Shown: in pieces, positions 43,256 through 55,297 of the stretch
Layout: each line of letters begins with the position of its first letter
Numbering within the stretch: position 1 is the stretch's first letter
Assembly (NCBI GenBank): GCA_039090855.1
Contig: CM077011.1
Location: 32,879,501-32,943,500, forward strand
DNA length: 64,000 nucleotides
Reading direction: 5' to 3'
From: Macrothele yani
Taxonomy: Eukaryota; Arthropoda; Arachnida; Araneae; Macrothelidae
Made by a program: the position numbers and the translations under genes
The notes under the pieces: model-generated
What the model saw: only the letters and a program-made list of their open reading frames with translations
Told to the model about the DNA's origin: nothing
Database searches by the model: none

Positions 43256-44216
43256 CACTATCTACCAACAAGTAATTGAACACTTGTGATAGCAAAGTAA
43301 AACGAAGTTTTTCACGTTCAATAGTTGGTGGAGCCTCAACGAGCAACGATTACAGCTGCGACCCTCCGGGGCATACTCTCAACCAGGCATTGTACAACGG
43401 CTAGCGGTATGTTCCTGCACTCGGCTTGGAGAAAACAGGTCAGTTCCTTCACCGATTTCGGACGGTGGGGGCACCCTTTAAGTCGACGCTCCAACTCGTC
43501 CCAGAGGTGCTCGATAGGGTAGAGGTCCGGGCTCTGCGCAGGACAGTCCATTCGATTAACCCCATTGTCACCATACCAAGCCATAGTGGACCTCGCAACA
43601 TGACAGGTGGCATTGTTATCCTGAAAGTAACATGCGTCCACCCCGTAAAACTGCCCCAATGTAGGAAGCGCATGGTCATCCAAAATGGTGCAGTAGGTCT
43701 CGGCGTTGAGTCTACCAGGAATTGCGACCAAGGGTCACGTGCCATACCAGGAGAAACACCCTCATAGCATAATTACACCGCCGCCGAACTTCACAGTTGG
43801 CACAATACATTATGGCAGGAGGCGTTCTCCAGGCAGACGCCATCGATTTGGTGCGGTTCTTCCGAATTTCTCTGGCCAGCACCCGTCGATCTCTAACTCG
43901 CAGTTTTGTGGGTCTGCCGGGTCGGGGCACATTCCGACAGTCACCTCTCATCTACCACTTCCCAATCACGTAGGCCACTGTCAATTTTGGGTACTTCAAC
44001 TTGCTGGATATGTCACGTATGGATCGGCCATTTCTGTGATACCCGACGATTATACTTTTCTCGAAATCAGAGAGCTCTGAACTGCGTGGCATCTTGTATG
44101 CGACTGGTTACGTTGTTGTTTTCCACACGATATTTAACGGCAGCGGCCGTGACGTGCATCAGGACCGCAGATATCGTTGATTGCAGGGGTGTCCAATTAC
44201 TTGTTGGTAGATAGTG
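43256..44216 (-). mobile_element. Tc1-like transposon, internally deleted, 961 bp
   Basis: Ends CACTATCTACCAACAAGTAA on both sides with TA at 43254-43255 and 44217-44218. Minus strand: MPRSSELSDFEKS-like start near 44091, helix-turn-helix and GRPTKLRVRDRRVLAREIRK; then a deletion removes the first catalytic Asp block. 43336-43731 carries PGRLNAETYC, CYFQDNNATCHVAR, where the second catalytic Asp is Asn, and SPDLYPIEHLWDEL with the Glu. Inactive. Confidence 0.9.
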
Positions 44217-44218
44217 TA

Positions 44219-44816
44219 TATAAGTTAGAACTGAAGTTTAGTACGTTGTACTGGTCTGATATTTAAAATGTGATATTAATTTCATATTTAATTTTGTGAA
44301 CAATTCTTTATGAATGAGTTAATGTATTTTGATTCAAATATATATATGCAAATGTTTAAGAGGAAAACAAAACAAAATGAATGGGCTTTTATGGCATAGA
44401 GACAAGATATTACTACAGAACGTCAAATGCTGGATTTTTGAGGAAAATGAGGAAACATCAAGAATGGTGCTCTGCTCGTTCTCTACGAATAGACATTCTA
44501 AGGAAACAAAACACAAACTATTTCGGAAATGGGTAAATCTGGTTGGTTTTAACCTCCCCCCCCCGTCCTCCCTTACAGCACAGTATTTAAGCTGCAGAGA
44601 GGACAGGTTCTAGGGTGATTGGTGTCCTAGGCAGACCCCTTAGCACCGGGAAGGGGCTCCTCTAGGTCCCCAAAATTTATGTTATTCCTTTTCATGGCTA
44701 AATATAGTGCATTTATTCAAATATTTCAAAACACAAAATTGCAATGTAAATAAAATAAAAAGAAATTAATGGGAACTAAATCTGTTTACTTTATAGTCCA
44801 ATGTAAATTAAAATTG
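44219..44816. other. No gene recognised
   Basis: Unassigned, with a C run near 44559-44568. Confidence 0.45.
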
Positions 44817-45040
44817 GCCGCCTCGGTGGCGCAGTGGTCTAAGCGATGGCCTCTGGTCATTCAGCCCAAAAGGACCCAGGTTCGAATCCTGGTGAGGCAT
44901 GGATGTTGTGTTTATCTTACGGCATTGGCTCTCTACCTACCCTGGAACCAGTGACCCTAAATTAAAGACGGGCGACTGCTTATATCCCATTGAGTTGCTC
45001 GCGATGGTCGTTAAACCTCCAACCAAAAAAAAAAAATTAA
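44817..45040 (+). mobile_element. SINE1 copy
   Basis: Full-length forward copy, A and B boxes intact, A tail. AATTAAAAT-like sequence flanks both sides. Confidence 0.93.
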
Positions 45041-46820
45041 TTAAAATATCATTTCAGGTGCTTTGATTTTTCTAAAAATTCCCAACAAGTGTGTTCACAC
45101 CTGTGTCACACGTAATTAATTTATTTTTCAATCGATAAAAAAATAAATTCAATCGGAATAAATATAACGGGAGAGCCTCTTTTACTTTTGTTCCTGTTTT
45201 CATTTGAAAGCAGTCTGAGTGTGACAGTTACTAACGTTTAAGCTAGGTTAGCAACTGTCTTGAGCTTTCGTATTATTTCTGATAGAAGAGGACAGTCTTG
45301 ATATTTCCATTCAACGCCATCGGGCTTTGAATGGAAATATCAAAGAAAATACTTAATCTATTTCCCTTAAAATTTTTGTGCAGCCCTCCGGCTTTACCTG
45401 TCTTGCCTGCTGCACAGGAACGGGCCTGGGTTATAGCAATTTTTCGGCAAATGCGCGCTTTCGTGTCAGCATCTGATTTACTGCAAGCTGACAGTCTATA
45501 AGCGCAAGTCTCCGTTTTTCGCTTTCTCAAGGGAGGAGAATCCGCAAGTTATATCTGATATAGAAAGGAGAGCAGAAAATATAATTATTTTGTTTTTCCC
45601 GTTAGAATTTTTTTTATCATTTATTAGCGCATTTGATTTTACATCCTCTACATCTTAGCGCCCCCTAAAATTTGGCCCTCTGGATGTAACTTAGTTCACC
45701 CAGTGGTTGAACCATCCCTGAGAACAGAATGCTATATATTGTCTTCTTCGAAGCTCGAAGAGAAAAGGGACTGACTTTTTTTAATAAAAAATCTATGCCC
45801 CGAGACCAACGGCTTATAGTGACTTCCCATTCACGTCGGATGTCTGTAACAGTACAGTACCATCCTAGAAGTTCCTGACTTCGAGTTTTGAAATCTAGCA
45901 GAACGAAACAAAGCATATAATACTTCTGACGTGTATCTCTGAATTAACTTTTCTTTTTAGCCTCTGTCCTTGTGTAAAGTATATTACTCCTTCGCTATAT
46001 TTCTCTCTGAACGTCACGTCAAATCCTCCAAGTTTTCTCATAGCCTTTGTCAACGGCTGCCAGTGACTCAAATGTAAGTAAAAAGCCACAGTCACAGCTT
46101 AAAGTGTGTATTTGTGTGCGCATGCGTGTGTGAGTGCATGTGCATGTGCATGTGCGCGTGGGCGTGCACCTAAAGCGGTTCGCCGTCTGAAGTAGAACAG
46201 CAAGTTATCTTGATGATCTTAACGTTGAGTAAGTGTTAAAGTGTTTTCTATAAGCCTGATAGTCTGATTCTGTCTACGATGTAGTTATTGTTGTTCAAAG
46301 AAGAAATAGTTTTGGTCTATATAACTAAGTTGTGGTTCCGCAAAGTTGAATTGTAAGTCACGAGTTCATTGAACATTCTGTAAGTTCTATTTCTTGCTAC
46401 ATCGATCCCTGTGACCGTTAGATGTTATTTAAGTGTTAGTGTTAAGCATTTAGTGTTTAACCGACCAAGTATTTAGTGATTAAAACATTATAGACTTCAA
46501 AAGGAATTAAAATGCTGGCGCTATAATTGGAAGACGTGGGATGCCACTGTTTAAGTGCATCTTCAACACGTATTGACTAATCATCCATCAAAAAATTAAT
46601 GTATGCTCAACAAATAAGAAATAAAGAAACACTAATAGCTCCATTTAGATGCAAGTAAGTAAAATATCTGTATATGTTTAATAGCTTTCAACACACGCCA
46701 AAATATTATGTTTGAAAGGAGGATGAATCCGTGCTCATCGAATAATATGTGGAAAACACTTATCTACGGCCTTACTCACACAGATATTCAGCATGCTATT
46801 TTTTCCAAAGTATGCTTTTT
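45041..46820. other. No gene recognised; hairpin and TG-rich tract
   Basis: Contains a perfect 17-bp stem hairpin, TTGATATTTCCATTCAA at 45298-45314 against 45327-45343, with a 12-nt loop, and a TG/GC-rich low-complexity tract at 46105-46170. Otherwise unassigned. Confidence 0.5.
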
Positions 46821-49270
46821 AGCACGTCGTTTGTAAAAACAGATCGTGCTCATGTTATCGGTTTGTCCGTCCGTCTGTAAACACAATATCTCTGCAACTA
46901 TTAGTCCGATTTAAAAAAAAAACATTTTTTGTATTGGTAAGCTTGAAATGTGCAAATGATGATTCTTCATTTCGTTTTTTTTTTTTTACGATGTAGAATT
47001 TCGCCACTAGAGGGCGTAAATGTAGAGGATGTCGAATTCAAAATGCCTTTTTATTCCATGTATTTGCTTCTAAACATCCGATTGAAAAAAATTCATTTAT
47101 CTTTCGATTCCAGTTGTGTCGAAGAGTATTTTAGGTATAGCTACTTTTTCAAGTTACGCCTAGATTTTCCGCTAGAGGGCGTAAAAGTTAATTACGTTTT
47201 CCCCGATATCTCTTCTTCTAAAACTCCGATTTGAAAATTATTTTCTTCAGCGGATACAGATCCTAATGGAAAATCTTTTGCATGCAATTTCTAATTTTTG
47301 GTGAAGAGTACTTTCGCCACCAGGGGGCGTAAGCGTTAATTTTATTTCTGATGTGTTTGCAATAAAATTTGAGCTTCTAAAATCTCGATTGAAAAAATTA
47401 TTTCGCGGACCAATGCCCGTCATGTGATAAACCTTTTCGGAATATTGCCTGGTTTCTCCTCCAGGGGGCGTAGATGTATATCTTATTTTGGTCAATATCT
47501 CTGCTTCTAATGGCCCGATTTGAAAAATCCTTTCTTTATTGGTTAAAATTTCCGGCGTGACATGTTTTTCATATAATTTCAAAAATTTCAAGTAATTCAT
47601 AGACTTTCCGCTAGGAGAACTAGAAGTAAATTTCGTTTCTTTTTCTTTTTTTTTTTTTTTGATTGGAGATTTAACGACCACCGTGAGCAACTCAATGGGC
47701 TATAAGCAGTCGCCCGTCCCTAATTTAGGGTCACTGGTTCCAGGAAAGGGAGAGAGCCAGTGCCGTAAGACAAACACAACATCCATGCCTCACCGGGATT
47801 CGAACCCGGACCCCTTTCGGACGAATGATCAGAGGCCATCGCTTAGACCACTGCGCCACCGGGGCGGCAAATTTCGTTTCACCCGACATCTCTGCTTCTA
47901 AAACTCCGATTTGAAAAATCCTTTCTGCACTGGATGCAACTGCTGATGGGAAATCCTTTGCATATAATTTCTAATTTTTGGTAAAAAATGGTTTGGCCAC
48001 TTGGGGGCGTAAGTCTTAATTTCCGCTTCTGATGTATTTGCAGCGAAACCTGAGCTTCTAAAATCTCGATTGGAAAAAAATCCGTTTGCGGACCGATACT
48101 ACTCACATCGACAAACATTTTAGGAATATTTTCTACTTAAAATAATGCAAGGTTTCTACGCCAGGGGGCGTTCCTCGATATATCTGCTTCTAAAAGTCAT
48201 ATTTGAAGAAAAATGTTGTCCAAAGGATACAGCTCCTGGTGGCGAATGTTTCACATGTAATTTCTATTCTTTGGTGTAGAATAATTTGGCCACCAGGAGG
48301 CGTAAGATTTTATATCCGTTTTTAATGTGTTTGCATAAAAATCTAATATTCTGAAAACTCGGTTGAAATAATTCATTCGTGGACCGATACCGCTCATCTC
48401 GGAAAACCTTTTGCGAATACCTTCTTAAAACAAAGCATTGTTTTTTCTCCAGGAGGCGTAGATCTATAGTTTATTTTTGGCGATATCTGCGCTTCTAAAG
48501 AAACCGATTTGAAAAATTCTTTCTTTATCGGAGAGCGTTTCCGAAGCGACATGTTCTGCATAAAATTTCACATTTTTCTTAACACACAAGTGTACGTACC
48601 ACTATAATACATAAATTAACGTTTCCGTTTACAGCATGTTTGCAGCAATATCTGCGGGACTAAAAATTCTATTGAAAACATTATTTTTCCGTCAGATACT
48701 ACTAACTACGAAAACATTTTGTGAGTATTTTCTTCCAAAAATAATGGAAAACTTCGCCGCTAGGAGGGGGGGGCAAATTTTAATCGGTTTTTCTCGATAT
48801 CTCTGCATGTAAATGTCCGATTTTAAAAAATTGTTGTAACACCGGATGTCATTTACTTGTGAAGCACTTTAGGTTTATACTTGATTTTTTTTTTCTAATT
48901 GTAGTTCACAGTTCTGGCGCGTCAGATGGTGTTTGTGTATTTCTTTTTTTACTCTATGTCATTCGCTACAATAAAGATGATGAACATTATCGTCTTTAAA
49001 TAATGCCTCTATAGAGGGTGTACATTTCAAAATCTGTGTCTCTCTATCTGTGCTTCCGGCAGACGTATTTGAATTTTTCCTTAACATTGCTCTTTCCATG
49101 AAGAATACTTTCCACCTATTTTCAATTTTTCCATTATGCAAAATTCTTCCACTAGGGGGCGTAGAATTATATAATGTTTCCTTCTATATTTCTTGATTAA
49201 ACTGTTCGATTTGAAAGTGTGTTTGCCTCTGATACTCCCATTGGCGTACCGGAAAAACTCTAGGCCCTCC
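46821..49270. repeat. Array B: about 150-bp CTCF-like monomers
   Basis: Starts AGCACGTCGTTTG (one mismatch to array A) followed by GTTTGTCCGTCCGTCTGTAA and ATATCTCTGCAACTATTAGT. Motifs at about 47003 (CGCCACTAGAGGGCGTAAA), 47169, 47316 (GCCACCAGGGGGCGTAAG), 47459, 47609, 47996, 48159, 48289, 48447, 48754 and 49149 (CCACTAGGGGGCGTAG). The same three-type order as array A. Interrupted by a SINE1. The right terminus may be the fragment at 51405-51510, separated by later insertions. Confidence 0.83.
47640..47868 (-). mobile_element. SINE1 copy inside array B
   Basis: Full-length reverse copy, near consensus. Perfect 12-bp target duplication AAATTTCGTTTC (47628-47639; 47869-47880). Confidence 0.95.
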
Positions 49271-50102
49271 CGCAAAAAACGTTTTCGAGGCCCTTTTACG
49301 AATATCCGTTAACTTTCAGCCACTCAAAATTTTAACTTTCATATTATTAACCAGGCCTTATGGGTATTTTAATAAAGCAAATTCTTTGGAACCTACAAGT
49401 ACTTTTCGTAAAATCAAAACTATTTCACTTTATTGCGAGTAGCACAAATGTGTACGTTATAATTAAAATGATTGCCTTGGTTTCCGATACAAATTACTAC
49501 GAAATACTTACGTCAAAGTTAATCATATAATGTAAAATTTATTATTTAAAATGAACCAGTCCCTTTTTAGGCTCCGCATGTTAACCTTGTGGGAGATCTC
49601 GATGTACTTAGGTACATGTTTTTACGACGGACGTGGCCTATCAATTGCAAACTTGGCATGCATTTTCCTAAAGATGTTATACAACACCTGAACTAGAGTT
49701 ATCGCAATCGGTCAATAAATTAATTTTGTATTAATTAATCAAAATTGCTGTCGATTTTGCTAACGTTTTCATTAGCAATTGTATTTATTATTTCAATTGA
49801 GTACATTCATTAGTCATGATTCTAGTTCAAGTGGTTGTTGATTTATACAGTAAGGTATAAACAAATTTTCAAGCCATTATAGTCAGTGGTTTATGAGAAA
49901 AATGTTCCTAAATGCACAAAACCACAACTCTTCCGGGAAGGCAAAAAATGAAGAAGACCTGTGCTTAGAAGCCTCACGCTTCATACTCCTTTTCCTCTGT
50001 TTTGCTGAACTTCAGCTTTCTGCTCGCCGTCTTCCTTTACTTTCCCGCACCTTCTAGAATCTGTTTTTCCTTCCCGATCATATATCGGTATCACAGAATT
50101 TG
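49271..50102. other. No gene recognised
   Basis: Unassigned AT-rich sequence. Confidence 0.45.
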
Positions 50103-50510
50103 TCATTTTTCGTAGGACTTCCGTCCACAGTGAGTAGAGCTTAGGTCCCAGGCACCTACAGCGAGATCGCCTTTTGCGCAGGACACAGAAACGGAAGGAA
50201 TGAGAGCAAGCTTAGCGACTTTGACAGAACAGTTTGTAGTGAGATTAGAGTACAGTAGATGGCGCCACCGTACAAGTACGATATTGCACATAGAGGGGTG
50301 AGAGGATTTCAAGGGGGGGGCATAGGAAAGGATACCCATTTAACCAGTGGGTCCAGCCTGGGGGCCGTCACTTTAACGTGCTCGTTCGATGCACGGCGGA
50401 TATTCAGCGATTGTTAGCAAATCACACCATCTCTGAAAGATCAGCCCAGGTTCGAACCTGGGGACCCTGCATCGATAGTCTGAACTGCTAACCACTAAGC
50501 CATCCGCGGC
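50103..50510 (-). mobile_element. SINE2, full length
   Basis: About 408 bp, reverse strand. Head with A-box-like TGGCTTAGTGG and B box GGTTCGAACCTGG. The body contains GCATCGAACGAGCACGTTAA, GGCGCCATCTACTGTA, ACAAACTGTTCTGTC and AAGGCGATCTCGCTGTAGG. About as long as, and collinear with, 56779-57217. Confidence 0.88.
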
Positions 50511-50601
50511 TTTGTTCTTCCTTCTTCTCAGGATGACGACAGATATTCGACCATCTCACGCTTGCTCAGATGTGGCTGGACACGTCTACTTGTGCAACTG
50601 G

Positions 50602-50936
50602 TACGCGTAACTTCCGTCGATCTCTAACTCCTAGTTTTGTAGGTCTGCCGGGTCGGGACACATTCCGACAGTCACCTCTCATTTTCCAGTTGCCAATCAC
50701 GTAGGCCACTGTCGATTTTGAGTACTTCAACTCGTTGGATATGTCACGTATGGATCGGCCATTTCTGTGATACCCGACGATTACACGTTTCTCGAAATCA
50801 GAGAGCTCCGAACTGCGTGGCATCTTGCATGAGACTGGTTGCCGTGTTGTTTCCCACACGATATTTAACTGCGTCAGGACCGCAGATATCGTCGATTGCA
50901 GGGGTGTCCAATAACTTGTTGGTAGATAGTGTATAT
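50602..50936 (-). mobile_element. Tc1-like fragment, same family as 43256-44216
   Basis: Right-end fragment: terminal repeat CACTATCTACCAACAAGTTA, then a start MPRSSELSDFEKRVIVGYHR and NGRSIRDISNELKYSKSTVA, GRPTKLGVRDRR. This is the DNA-binding N-terminus only; the catalytic part is missing. Confidence 0.87.
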
Positions 50937-50961
50937 ACATAGAAACTGTTGCAAGGGCTGT

Positions 50962-51007
50962 GAACTTGAGACCCCTTGTAAGGGCTATTACAAGGGGCCT
51001 CAAGTTC
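50962..51007. repeat. Hairpin, 20-bp stem
   Basis: 50962-50981 (GAACTTGAGACCCCTTGTAA) is mirrored at 50988-51007 with one mismatch; loop of 6 nt. Confidence 0.85.
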
Positions 51008-51404
51008 TTTTTGAATAGCTGCTTTCCCGTCATCTAGTTTTTATGAGCAACGAAAATGATTTCGAAAGATTTTACGTATTTACTGGGAAAAAAATGCTTT
51101 TCTCCTTAATGCTTCACTTAAAGCTGCTTTAATTCTTTGCTATTTTTTAAACCAGTTTCATACCAAGTTTCAGCAAAACAATTTGTAGTCTTTATGCTCA
51201 GGCTAGAGGCCCTTTTAAGCATGAGGCTCCCCCGCATTGCGGGGTTTCAGGGGCTATCAGTACGGCCCTTAATATTCCTTGTGCTATGAGAAACTTTTCG
51301 TGCACCGTTTGTTACTTTTTGTAGCATAATGTTTAGTCGGTGGTGGAAGTAAGTAGCTGTTTCTATTTCTGGATGTTTTATCGATTGTTGAAATCCGATT
51401 GATT
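51008..51404. other. No gene recognised
   Basis: Unassigned. Confidence 0.4.
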
Positions 51405-51510
51405 TTTTTCTAATCGATTCCATTGACTGTGAATAACTCTTATAAGTTTTATTCGCGTCGGAAAGGATTCAAAAGACGTGCTCATTACAATGGAAAATTC
51501 GATATAATCT
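51405..51510. repeat. Array terminus fragment
   Basis: GTCGGAAAGGATTCAAAAGACGTGCT pattern (CAAAAGACGTGCT at 51470-51482), then CATTACA and GAAAATTCGATATAATCTT, matches the right ends of arrays A and C. Confidence 0.75.
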
Positions 51511-52126
51511 TGTTGTAACTGCGAATCATTGCGTGAAAAAATAAATAAATATATGTCTATATTAAATTATAAGCATACAACAATTGCTAATATAAACTCT
51601 CTCATAGTTACCATGTCTGCAAGGACAGCTTTGGGAACAGCTAAAGAATATATTCATTTCCAGCCGGTTCCCACAACATCACACCGTACATCAGTCCAGA
51701 TGAGGCAAACACTATTTACCTAAACAGCAGATGAATTTTGCATCCACTAAGTGCATGAACCTAAAATATAGACACTTTATTTAGTACAATCGTTGTATAA
51801 GCAGTAACACACTCTTGAAAATCATGAAGTACTACACAATGGTTAAAGTTAACGTCACTAACAAAGACAATGGTAAAGATTTCCGTTAGCACAGGGACTA
51901 GAGGTCAGCACGGGTCTTAATCTGGAAAACCTGGCACGACCCGGTTCGTTTTATGTGTTCATCAAGCGTTCTCCGCCATTTATTGGAAATAACGAAATTC
52001 TTTCTTCAGAGCAGGGGCCTTTAACCCGTGTCGCGCGGACCACTTTTTAATGAAACCCGAGATGTTTCCCACAAAGGAAATTCTAAAATGTACGAAAATA
52101 CATTTTTGAAATGGAGAAATGAATAT

Positions 52127-52172
<46 letters not shown>

Positions 52173-52934
52173 TGTGAGAGAGAGAGAGACAGAATTTTTT
52201 AAAAAGTTATTAAAAAATGTAGGCATATCAGGTACCCATTTAGATTTTCATTGTAACCAGAACCGTAGCTAGCGGTAGGGCAGGGAGAACGGTTGCCCTC
52301 GCACAATAGTCATTCTATGGGCATAAATTGATGCTCTGGGATATATCAAAAATAGGAATTGTAACTAAAAAGAAAGTTACATCTTTCAATATTTTCTTTT
52401 TGAAGACTTTAGTTAGTCACATGCAGCATTCCATGCAGTTAACCAGGGTGCAGAGTAACGTAAACTATGAGATACGAACATCTCATATCCATGAAGGCAA
52501 TTTTCTAAAACAGTGAATAGAGGCATAGAAAACAATATGCTGATATGACCTGTCTGAACATGCTTTTGGGATGAAGAGCTAATTAATCATCTGTGTGCTT
52601 TCGCAGAAAGTTCTCTGGGTGTTTGACCTTGAACGAAAGTTTTCCAAGCCCTATTTCTAAAGCTTCTGCCTATTGTTACGTTCACTATCTGATACCCATT
52701 CGTTCTGCGCTGGTTTGTTTTCCGTTCTGCATATCTATGGAGTGTTGTGTTCTCGGCGTTCCCATAACTTTTACGCTTTAATTGGTATTTGCAAGCTGTG
52801 GTTGTTGGGTAATTACCTAGTTTTTACATTTTTAATAAAATTATGTCAAAAACACTGAAAGGCGATTTTTGAACGATCATAATACTTTCCTATAACGACG
52901 GCGTGTAAGAAAGTACAAACCACGTATTATTTGA
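51511..52934. other. No gene recognised; AC microsatellite
   Basis: An (AC)n run lies at about 52128-52170, followed by (AG)n. The rest is unassigned; small frames show no family resemblance. Confidence 0.5.
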
Positions 52935-53035
52935 GTGAAACTCGAAGGGGTGTAACTCGAAAGGGGCGTAATTTTGAACTCGAAGGGGCGTAACTCGAAA
53001 GGGGCGTAATTTTGAACTCGAAGGGGCGTAATTTC
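52935..53035. repeat. Short minisatellite, about 44-bp unit
   Basis: GAACTCGAAGGGGCGTAA and CTCGAAAGGGGCGTAATTTT alternate about two and a half times. Confidence 0.85.
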
Positions 53036-53754
53036 AAGTCTCGTCCTCCAAGATAAGAAAAGCTTGCTACGGTCCTTATTGAAACATAGATATAAATTTA
53101 ACTGCATCGTCTCTTTTTTTCCGAAAGTTAAGTTTTGGGATTCAAAGCCTGTGTGTACACTTAAATGCAAACAAGGTAGTCATCGATCCTGAAAATGAAA
53201 ACAAATACTCGAACTTCGTCTTCTCCGCAGTAGCGACGAATGGCGCCAGAAATTTGTTATGGTTTTGGTTTCGAGAAGCTGAAAACTTAACTCTGTTCAT
53301 GTAAACTTTTCTCGGAAAAGAAAAAAAAAGCCACGTGTTTCAGTCGCTAAAGCCAACGACGTTGGAATGGAATTTGATTTCATCCTTAATCGTCCCTTTT
53401 GAGGCTTTCATCTTACAGCCCGACTTGTAGGTTTAAGCTTTAATTAATCAATGCATTCGGTGGCAGATTCGTTTTCCTCAGTGAACTTCACCATCTGATT
53501 ATTTAGCAAGTCAGTCTTCGTTTCGTGAGACGAAAAGATTTTTTTAATGCTGGTGCAAATTGTAAACCTTCCAGTCAGAGGTGAACAACTATCAATAGTT
53601 TCCAATAGCCAAAAATAACAATCGATAGCTGTCGATAGTGGGGTGGCAAAGTTTCTGGGGAGAAAAGATGAAGTGGGTTTACGGCAGTCAGACTTACTTT
53701 CAACACATTTTTCGGGAAAAAACATCTGAATGGTGTCTTTTTTACGCTTTCCAA
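53036..53754. other. No confident gene; CGATAG-rich patch
   Basis: 53585-53640 holds several TATCAATAG, AATCGATAG and GTCGATAGTG motifs. A minus-strand frame at 53444-53917 (157 codons) runs into the 146-bp repeat and is probably fortuitous. Confidence 0.4.
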
Positions 53755-54125
53755 CCGTAGGTTGAAGAAGCGCATTTGCTCCAGCTTTGTTAGTCTGTCT
53801 GTCAGTACGTCCGCACGATAACTCACGTAAAAATAGTTCCATTTCGATGAAATTTTGGTATGTGGTAGGGGACCACTTGGGGACGAACCCTATTGAAAAT
53901 GGGCGAAATGTGGTCAAAGGTCAGGACGCAAGAGCGGAATCCATTCCATCGCCTTTATGCTTCATAACTTGCGTTAAAATGGTTCGATTTCAATGACATT
54001 TTAGTATGTTGTAGGGGACCAACTGGGTACAAACCCTATTGAAAATGGGTGAAATATGGTCAAAGGTCAGGACGCAAGAGCGGGATTCTTTCCATCGCCC
54101 TTATGCTTCATAACTTAGGTAAAAA
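53755..54125 (+). repeat. 146-bp tandem repeat, cluster 1
   Basis: Opens with CGCTTTCCAACCGTAGGTTG and TTAGTCTGTCTGTCAGTACG, then units starting at about 53817, 53963 and 54109 (146-bp period). Each reads ATAACT..CGTAAAAATGGTTC, TTTTGGTATGTGGTAGGGGA, AAAATGGGCGAAATGTGGTC and AAAGGTCAGGACGCAAGAGC. Confidence 0.88.
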
Positions 54126-54167
54126 TGCTTCGATTGCGACAAACCGTAAATGCCCACAAGATGGATA

Positions 54168-54222
54168 GTCAGCTTCTGATATCATAAATCTATCTAACGG
54201 ATTTATGATGTCAGAAGCTGAC
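54168..54222. repeat. Hairpin, 23-bp stem
   Basis: 54168-54190 (starting GTCAGCTTCTGATATC) is mirrored at 54200-54222 with one mismatch; loop of 9 nt. Confidence 0.87.
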
Positions 54223-54258
54223 TTAAAATAAACACCAATAGCACCGTGGATTGTTGGC

Positions 54259-54327
54259 CACCGTGGTGTAAGCCTAACGCGCTCGGCTAGATAACGAGAG
54301 ATCCGTGGCTTCAATTCCCCGGCGGTG
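54259..54327 (+). pseudogene. tRNA-like relic
   Basis: CACCG at the start pairs with CGGTG at the end; TGGTGTAAGCCTAACGCGC is A-box-like and GGCTTCAATTCCCC is B-box-like. The cloverleaf interior is not convincing, so this is a relic or a SINE head. Confidence 0.4.
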
Positions 54328-54349
54328 ACCGAATAACAATTGTTCGGTT

Positions 54350-54711
54350 GCTATGTGTTTCTGGAACGTGGAAAGAGCGATGTATTTGTTTTTTTACTGA
54401 CGCCAAGTATTTGGAGGATTTTCACTTTCTGCTTTTAAATGTGCGATTTAAAATCTTTTTTCAACGCTGGATACCAATTACCTTGTGGCGCATTTTGGGT
54501 TTGTATTTGATGAGTTTTGTAGTTAACAGTTCTGCCGTTAGGTGGTGTTTGTGTACTTCTGTTTGCAGCTGTATCTATGCTTCTGAAAAGCTTATTGAAA
54601 AATATATTTATTTACTGTATGCCATTAGCTACAATAAAGGTGGGGAACATTACCCTCTTTAAATAATGCGCTGCTTTCCCGCTAGAAGGCGTAAAGGTAG
54701 AAACCTTTCCT
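54350..54711. repeat. Array E: fragment of the CTCF-like array
   Basis: Matches the distal part of array B (48890-49010): GCCGTTAGGTGGTGTTTGTG and GCTACAATAAAGGTGGGGAA, then CCCGCTAGAAGGCGTAAAGG. Confidence 0.7.
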
Positions 54712-55110
54712 AATACGCTTTCCAACCGTTGGTTAAAGAAGTCTATATGCTCCAACTTTGTTAGTCTGTCTGTCAGTACCAGTCCGCACGATAACTCACG
54801 TAAAAATGATTCGGTTTCGATGAAATTTTAGTATGTGGTAGGGGACTACCTGGGGACGAATCGTGTTGAAAATGGACGAAATGGGGTCAAAGGTCAAAAC
54901 ATAGAAGCGGGATCCATTCCATCGCCCTTATGCGTCATATCTTACGTAAAAGTGCTTCGATTGTGACAAAACTTTATCATGTTGTTCCAGAGGTATACTG
55001 AACCGGTTTTGTTGAATATCATCGAAATGGTGTCAAAGGTAAGGGCACAAGAGCGAGATTTATTCTACAGCCATTATCCTCATAACTTGAGTAATAACTT
55101 AAGAAATTAT
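54712..55110 (+). repeat. 146-bp tandem repeat, cluster 2
   Basis: Same opening (CGCTTTCCAACCGTTGGTTA, TTAGTCTGTCTGTCAGTACC) and units at about 54793, 54937 and 55079, more diverged than cluster 1. It directly follows an array E fragment. Confidence 0.82.
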
Positions 55111-55297
55111 TTTTGGTATGTCGGAAAGCGTGTCATAATCATTGCATTGCATGATTTTACTAACTTGTTCAATAATCCCTCAGGTTTGACGTATCGCCCA
55201 ACGTTTTAGTTGTTCTTCCCGCGAAGGTTACATTTTGCGTAGACCCCATCAAAAAAATAATGCTGAACAAAAGATATTTTACGTTTACCCATTATTA

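Noticed and set aside
51980..52168. Short frame starting with repeated Cys-Val
   Set aside because: Translation of the AC microsatellite.
53444..53917. 157-codon minus-strand frame
   Set aside because: It overlaps the 146-bp repeat (the GRTDRQT portion is the CTGTCTGTC tract), has no family match, and no start or splice support.
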